From the NCBI GenBank assembly GCA_023150945.1, contig JAKLJX010000002.1:310001-374000 (forward strand): a stretch of DNA of 64,000 nucleotides, written 5' to 3'. The position numbers and the translations under genes are program-made. Below the pieces are notes generated by a model, which did no database searches, was not told the origin of the DNA, and worked only from the letters and a program-made list of their open reading frames with translations. This document shows, in pieces, positions 59,557 through 64,000 of the stretch. The stretch's first letter is position 1, and each line of letters starts with the position of its first letter. This stretch comes from a bacterium (GTDB taxonomy: Bacteria > Zhuqueibacterota > Zhuqueibacteria > Zhuqueibacterales > Zhuqueibacteraceae).

Positions 59557-61308
59557 CTAGCTTCCTCCCCCGAGCTGCCGGCTCAATTCGCGCAAGGCTT
59601 GGAGTTTCGCCAGTGCCGCGCCGGAGTCGAGGCTGCGGCGCGCAAGCGCCACGCCGGCGCGGAGATCCTCCGCCGCGCCCGCCACCCAGAAACCGCAAGC
59701 GGCATTGGCCAGCACCACGTCGCGCGCTGCGCCGGGTTCGCCTTGCAGCACACGCATGGCGATCGCGGCATTCTCCGCGGCATTGCCGCCCTGCAGACTC
59801 TCGAAATACAACTGGGTGAAGCCGAAGTCCGCCGGCGTCAACGTTTGCGGGGTGAGCTGTCCCGCTTCGACTTTGATCGCGGCGGTGGGGCCGTGAATCG
59901 AAACCTCATCGAGGCCGTCTTCACTATGCACCACCAGCGCATGCTCGGCCGCGAGCTGCGCCAGCACTTCGGCCATCAAGCGCAGCAAGCGCCGGTCGAA
60001 CACACCCAGCACCTGCCGCCGCACGCCGGCGGGATTGGTCAACGGCCCGAGCAGGTTGAACACCGTGCGCGCGGCCACTTCCCGCCGCGGCCCGAGCGCG
60101 TGCTTGGTGGCTTGATGCAGAGCCGGCGCGAACAAAAACGCAATGCCGATTTCATCCAAACACCGGCTCATGTGCGCTGCCGTCAGATTGACATTGATGC
60201 CCAAAGCTTCCAGCACGTCGGCGCTGCCGGTTTTGCTGGACACCGACCGGTTGCCGTGTTTGGCCACGGTGATGCCGCCGCCCGCCACCACGAAGGAGGC
60301 CACCGTCGAAATATTGAATGTGCCTTTGCCGTCGCCGCCGGTGCCGCACATGTCGATGGGATTGGGCCGCGTCGTACGCACCGGCGCCGCCTTGTCGCGC
60401 ATCGCTTGGGCAAAGCCGGCGACTTCCTGCGGCCGCTCGCCTTTCATGCGCATCGCCACCAGCAGCGCCGCAATCTGCGCGGGCGTGGCCGCGCCGCTCA
60501 TGATCTCACTCATCACACCATAGGCTTGATTGCGGTCGAGATCCACTTGATCGATCACCTGCGCGATGGCGTGCTGAATGGCGGAAGCACCAGCCGTTGC
60601 CGCCGGGGCAGCGCCGGCCGGCGCCGCCGCGCGCAGATTCGCCGGTTGTTGTTCGGCGCCCGCGCTGCGGTCCGGCTGCGGCGGGCTGCTTGCCGGCGCG
60701 GGGAGGAATGAAGCCCCGGGCGCGCGTTGGGCTGTGCCCTGGGCGCACATTTGCAGAAAATTCGCGAGAATGGCTTTGCCGGCGGGTGTCATGATCGATT
60801 CCGGATGAAACTGCACGCCCTCCACGATGAACTCGCGGTGGCGCACGCCCATGATCAAGCCGCGCTCGCTGCGCGCCGTGATTTCCAGACAGGCCGGCAG
60901 CGATTCTTCGGCAATCAAAAGCGAATGGTAGCGCGTGGCGTTGAAGGGGTTTTCCACACCGGCAAACAAACCATTGCCGTCGTGATGAATCCGGGAAACC
61001 TTGCCGTGCATCAGCTCGGGCGCGCGCACCACTGCGCCGCCCAACGCTGCCGCGATGGCCTGATGCCCCAGGCAGACGCCGAGCAGGGGAATCTTGCCGG
61101 CAAATTGCGCGATCACGGCCAGCGTGACGCCGGCCTCTTCCGGCCGGCCGGGCCCGGGCGAAATCACGATGCCCGCCGGCCGCAGCGCCGCGATTTGCGC
61201 CGGCGTGATGGCATCGTTGCGAAACACGCGCAGCGCCGCGCCCAGTTCGCCGAGATATTGCACGAGATTATAGGTGAAAGAATCGAAATTGTCGATCATC
61301 ACGATCAT
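59557..61308 (-). CDS. trpGD: TrpG-TrpD fusion: anthranilate synthase amidotransferase and phosphoribosyltransferase
   Basis: 583 residues from ATG 61308, with GGAGG 8 nt upstream. Residues 1-195 are a class I glutamine amidotransferase: [10 protein letters not shown], nucleophile GVCLGHQAI, His-Glu in [10 protein letters not shown]. Residues about 198-245 are a Pro/Ala-rich linker. Residues about 250-583 are anthranilate phosphoribosyltransferase: [32 protein letters not shown], and [10 protein letters not shown]. It acts twice in the pathway, with TrpE and alone. Such fusions are known from enterobacteria. 79 nt after trpE. Confidence 0.96.
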   Translation of the reverse strand: MIVMIDNFDSFTYNLVQYLGELGAALRVFRNDAITPAQIAALRPAGIVISPGPGRPEEAGVTLAVIAQFAGKIPLLGVCLGHQAIAAALGGAVVRAPELMHGKVSRIHHDGNGLFAGVENPFNATRYHSLLIAEESLPACLEITARSERGLIMGVRHREFIVEGVQFHPESIMTPAGKAILANFLQMCAQGTAQRAPGASFLPAPASSPPQPDRSAGAEQQPANLRAAAPAGAAPAATAGASAIQHAIAQVIDQVDLDRNQAYGVMSEIMSGAATPAQIAALLVAMRMKGERPQEVAGFAQAMRDKAAPVRTTRPNPIDMCGTGGDGKGTFNISTVASFVVAGGGITVAKHGNRSVSSKTGSADVLEALGINVNLTAAHMSRCLDEIGIAFLFAPALHQATKHALGPRREVAARTVFNLLGPLTNPAGVRRQVLGVFDRRLLRLMAEVLAQLAAEHALVVHSEDGLDEVSIHGPTAAIKVEAGQLTPQTLTPADFGFTQLYFESLQGGNAAENAAIAMRVLQGEPGAARDVVLANAACGFWVAGAAEDLRAGVALARRSLDSGAALAKLQALRELSRQLGGGS

Positions 61309-61387
61309 GCTGAGCGCCTCCATGCCGCGCCAGGGAAAGGCCTGGCTGCAAATTCCGCCGCGCTTGCGCCGGCCGTCATGCCGCGCC

Positions 61388-62926
61388 TCATAAGCCCCGT
61401 TCCGCCAGATCAATGGCATTCCACACGGCGCGGGACTTTTCGATGGTCTCTTGATACTCGCGGCCGGGATCGGAATCAGCCACGATGCCGGCGCCCGCCT
61501 GAAAGAAAGCCTGCCGGCCCTGCGTCCAAATCGTGCGAATGGTGATGCACGTATCCAGGTTGCCGTGGAAATCGAGATAGCCCACCGCGCCAGCATAAGG
61601 CCCGCGGCTTTCCGGCTCCAGCGTCGCGATGATTTCCATGGCGCGAATCTTGGGCGCGCCGCTCACCGTGCCTGCGGGAAAGCAGGCGCGCAGCGCGGCG
61701 ATCGCCTCCAACCCCGGCTGTAACCGGCCGCGCACGCCGGAGACGAGATGCATGACGTGCGAGTAGCGTTCCACCGCCATCAGCTCGTGCACTTGCACGC
61801 TGGCATATTCGCACACGCGGCCGAGATCATTGCGGCTCAAATCGACCAGCATGAGATGCTCGGCGCATTCCTTGGCGTCTGCCCGCAGTTCCTCTTCCAA
61901 ACGCTGATCTTCCTCGGCGTCGAGGCCGCGGCGCCGCGTGCCGGCAATCGGCCGCATCTCAGCCATGCCGGCTTCCACCCGCAACAACGCCTCCGGTGAG
62001 GAGCCGATCAGAGTGTTTTCATCATGCTGCAGAAAAAAAAGATAGGGCGAGGGATTGCTCTGCCGCAAAGCGCGATAGAGCTGAAACGGCGGCACCGTGA
62101 GGCGGCAGGAAAAACGCTGGGACAACACCACTTGAAAGATGTCGCCCGCCGCGATGTGCTCTTGGGCACGCGTTACGGCGGCACAGAAATCGGCGGCGGT
62201 GAAATTGGCCTGCGGCTCCGGCCGGTGCTGCGGCGCTGCCACCGAGGCCGGTGCCGGCAGGGGCGTGTTGAGCTGCTGGCGCAGATGCTCAAGCCGTTCA
62301 ACCGCCTCCTCGTAGCGGCGCCGCAAATTCAACTCGCCCTCGGCAAGCAGGACGTGCGTGATCAGCAGGATTTCCTGGCGCACGTGATCGAAGGCGAGCA
62401 CCGTGTCGTAGAAACCGAACTCGGCGTCGGGAAAGGCCGGCGTTGCTGGTGTCGCCGGCTTGCTGCTGGCGGGCAGATGCTCCAAATCATGCACGGTAGC
62501 ATAGCCAAAGAAGCCCACGAAACCGCCGGTGAAACGGGGCAAGCCCTGCACCACCACCGGCCGCAAGCGCTGCATGGCGGACTGCAGAAATGTAAAGATA
62601 TCGAGCGCGGCATTTGCCGGCGCGAATCCGGCGTAGCGTTCGGTCAATTGCTCGAGATGGAGGCTGCGCTGGGACGGCTCGCCGGCCGGGCGATGGTAAC
62701 GCACGATGAAAGCAGGCGCAACCCCGAGGAAGGAATAGCGCGCCATCTTTTCGCCGCCGGAGATGCTTTCCAGCAAAAAGCCGTAGCGCTGCTGCGGGTT
62801 GAGCCGCAGGAAGGCGGAAACCGGCGTGAACGTATCTGCCAGCATGGCGAGGCTGACCGGCACGAGATTGCCGTGACGGGCGTGGCGGGCGAAGTCATCG
62901 AAAGTCGAAGGATAGTTTGGCATCAT
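61388..62926 (-). CDS. trpE: Anthranilate synthase component I
   Basis: 512 residues from ATG 62926; a TTG at 62947 is possible. The N-terminal [16 protein letters not shown] motif belongs to the tryptophan feedback site. Catalytic motifs are [33 protein letters not shown] and [15 protein letters not shown], and the end is [11 protein letters not shown]. Converts chorismate with ammonia to anthranilate, using TrpG. First gene of the trp set. No leader peptide with consecutive Trp codons and no T-box could be seen in the 99 nt before it. Confidence 0.95.
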   Translation of the reverse strand: MMPNYPSTFDDFARHARHGNLVPVSLAMLADTFTPVSAFLRLNPQQRYGFLLESISGGEKMARYSFLGVAPAFIVRYHRPAGEPSQRSLHLEQLTERYAGFAPANAALDIFTFLQSAMQRLRPVVVQGLPRFTGGFVGFFGYATVHDLEHLPASSKPATPATPAFPDAEFGFYDTVLAFDHVRQEILLITHVLLAEGELNLRRRYEEAVERLEHLRQQLNTPLPAPASVAAPQHRPEPQANFTAADFCAAVTRAQEHIAAGDIFQVVLSQRFSCRLTVPPFQLYRALRQSNPSPYLFFLQHDENTLIGSSPEALLRVEAGMAEMRPIAGTRRRGLDAEEDQRLEEELRADAKECAEHLMLVDLSRNDLGRVCEYASVQVHELMAVERYSHVMHLVSGVRGRLQPGLEAIAALRACFPAGTVSGAPKIRAMEIIATLEPESRGPYAGAVGYLDFHGNLDTCITIRTIWTQGRQAFFQAGAGIVADSDPGREYQETIEKSRAVWNAIDLAERGL

Positions 62927-63025
62927 GCAAAGATCATCCGGCAGCAACCAAGCGGCGGGAATGCAAACCGCCGCGCCGGCGTTGCGCCGCAGCCGCGGTT
63001 TGACTGGGAGAATGGCAAGGGTGCA

Positions 63026-64000
63026 TCAGTCGCGGCCATACAGTGCGGCGCTGGCATAGCTCACCACGGATTGGCGATCGTCAACGGTGCCCTGCTCATA
63101 CTTCAAAACCTTGCCGTATTGCGCCACGCCGCTGGCCAGCAGGGTATGCAGCGGCGCGAAGCCGCACACGCGATAGCGATCCTGAATGCGCTCGTTGGCT
63201 TCCACTAATTTGCCGGCATCACCGGCCTCGATGGCCTGCAGCAACTGGCGATCGGCCGTCTCGACGCTCTGCAGAAAATCGCGGTCCGGCGTGCTGCGGT
63301 CGCCGTAACGCGGCCCGACGTGGGAGAAATCGACGCTGGCAAGGCAGCACACCCGGCGGCCGCGCCGGGATTCCAGCTCGCAGGTTTGGCGCAGTGCTTT
63401 GACGAAGGCATGCACGATCTCGCGTTCGTGGCTGAAGCGGTCATCGGTCAACATCGGGTAGGCATAAGAGCACAGGATGGGCACGATGGTAAACGGCCGG
63501 CGGCCGCCAAACAAGTGCTGCAGAAAAACGGCTTGAAATTCGATGGTATGCTCGCTGCGATGCGGCAGCGGCTCGCTGAACAAATCAAAGGGATGGCGGC
63601 GCGCCAACTCGGCGATGAAGCGATCATCATGCCGCACCAGGCCGAGCGGCGTCTCGAAATCCTTCGGCAGGCAGGAGAAACAATGGAGCAGGCCGCTGTG
63701 GCCGGTGCCGAGGATGACGTAGACCTCGGCCGGCGCGCTTTCCGCCAGCGCGCGATAGGCATAGGTGTAACACGCGCCGCCGACGCGCAGATCAATGTGG
63801 GGCGCAATCGCGCCGGTGACGAACGGCCCGCCGTTACTGCCGTTGCTCGCCGGCAGACCCGCGCCGTTCGCATAGAAGCCGTCGAGCTGGCGCCGCAGCT
63901 CGCCGGCTTCGGCGGGATAGCTGGCGCCGGCATGCGCCGCCGGCCGCGCGGGCAGCGCCAGCATCTGTTGCTCGAGCTTGCTTTTGTAGGCGCGAAAAGT
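63026..64000 (-). CDS. MEMO/AmmeMemoRadiSam system protein B-like, N-terminus beyond window
   Basis: The frame is open through the right edge (at least 324 residues). Family features: a start like HAGASYPAEAGELRRQLDGF, the His in APHIDLRVGG, the His and Glu in HRSEHTIEFQAVFLQ, and the His in VDFSHVGPRYGD. MEMO proteins share the fold of non-heme-iron dioxygenases, with these residues lining the metal site. In bacteria and archaea they occur with an AMMECR1 protein and a radical-SAM enzyme; those genes may lie beyond the edge. Twelve residues upstream of the first visible Met (TFRAYKSKLEQQ) suggest a longer N-terminus. Ends 100 nt before trpE. Confidence 0.85.
   Translation of the reverse strand, partial: TFRAYKSKLEQQMLALPARPAAHAGASYPAEAGELRRQLDGFYANGAGLPASNGSNGGPFVTGAIAPHIDLRVGGACYTYAYRALAESAPAEVYVILGTGHSGLLHCFSCLPKDFETPLGLVRHDDRFIAELARRHPFDLFSEPLPHRSEHTIEFQAVFLQHLFGGRRPFTIVPILCSYAYPMLTDDRFSHEREIVHAFVKALRQTCELESRRGRRVCCLASVDFSHVGPRYGDRSTPDRDFLQSVETADRQLLQAIEAGDAGKLVEANERIQDRYRVCGFAPLHTLLASGVAQYGKVLKYEQGTVDDRQSVVSYASAALYGRD

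Noticed and set aside
62927-63025. Tryptophan attenuator or T-box before trpE
   Set aside because: No short ORF with repeated Trp codons, no T-box sequence and no terminator hairpin in this interval.

Overview
The window is bacterial, GC-rich and gene-dense. It carries FCB-type traits: a TonB-dependent receptor with a carboxypeptidase-regulatory-like N-terminus, a sensor kinase built from a beta-propeller plus Y_Y_Y domain, Spy-like periplasmic proteins next to an ECF sigma factor, and promoters whose -10 box reads TATCTT or TATATT. An uncultured FCB-related lineage such as candidate division KSB1 fits, but this is inference from gene content. No rRNA or other direct taxonomic marker is present. 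Two genes run off the ends: a leucine-rich-repeat Roc-COR GTPase at the left and a MEMO/AmmeMemoRadiSam-B-type protein at the right.

Layout. 1-2.7 kb: LRR-Roc-COR gene, palindromic repeats and a ParE/RelE-like toxin-antitoxin pair. 2.7-14.1 kb, minus strand: a molybdopterin oxidoreductase and its probable partner, an iron-sulfur/NrfD fusion, now 6.7 kb apart. Between them lies a zone of small toxin-antitoxin-type genes (nucleotidyltransferases, HEPN, DUF433 twice, HicAB), several with in-frame stops, plus a Nudix hydrolase, an unknown protein and a secreted esterase. 14.4-21.9 kb: receiver-PAS histidine kinase, TPR-AAA ATPase with a DinB protein, then a promoter, a structured leader with a 12-codon micro-ORF, an ABC exporter and its DUF1854 partner. 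22.1-22.6 kb: four tRNA genes (Pro, Arg, His, Glu). 22.7-32.5 kb: secreted lytic transglycosylase-type protein, a very large multi-PAS membrane kinase, TonB receptor, DsbD N-domain protein and a redoxin, ending at a strong bidirectional terminator. 32.6-39.4 kb: MFS transporter with methyltransferase, OsmC, DUF4395, two small proteins, an MddA-like membrane methyltransferase and RhuM.

39.4-54.8 kb is a signalling block, all on the minus strand: NarL-type regulator, ECF sigma/anti-sigma with three Spy-like or lipoprotein genes, beta-propeller histidine kinase, a PAS/GAF sigma54 activator, a receiver-nucleotidyl cyclase, a HAMP histidine kinase, a PstS-like periplasmic protein and a porin-like protein. 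Order and tight spacing from the porin to the sigma54 activator suggest one sensing unit running from envelope to transcription. 55.1-62.9 kb holds a complete tryptophan pathway (trpE, trpGD fusion, trpC, trpF, trpB, trpA) with a 943-bp repeat-rich gap between trpGD and trpC.

The points most worth a second look are the micro-ORF ahead of the ABC/DUF1854 pair, the heptamer repeats that have expanded in frame in both subunits of the molybdenum enzyme, the accumulation of nonsense mutations in the toxin-antitoxin zone, and the porin-to-sigma54 signalling operon.
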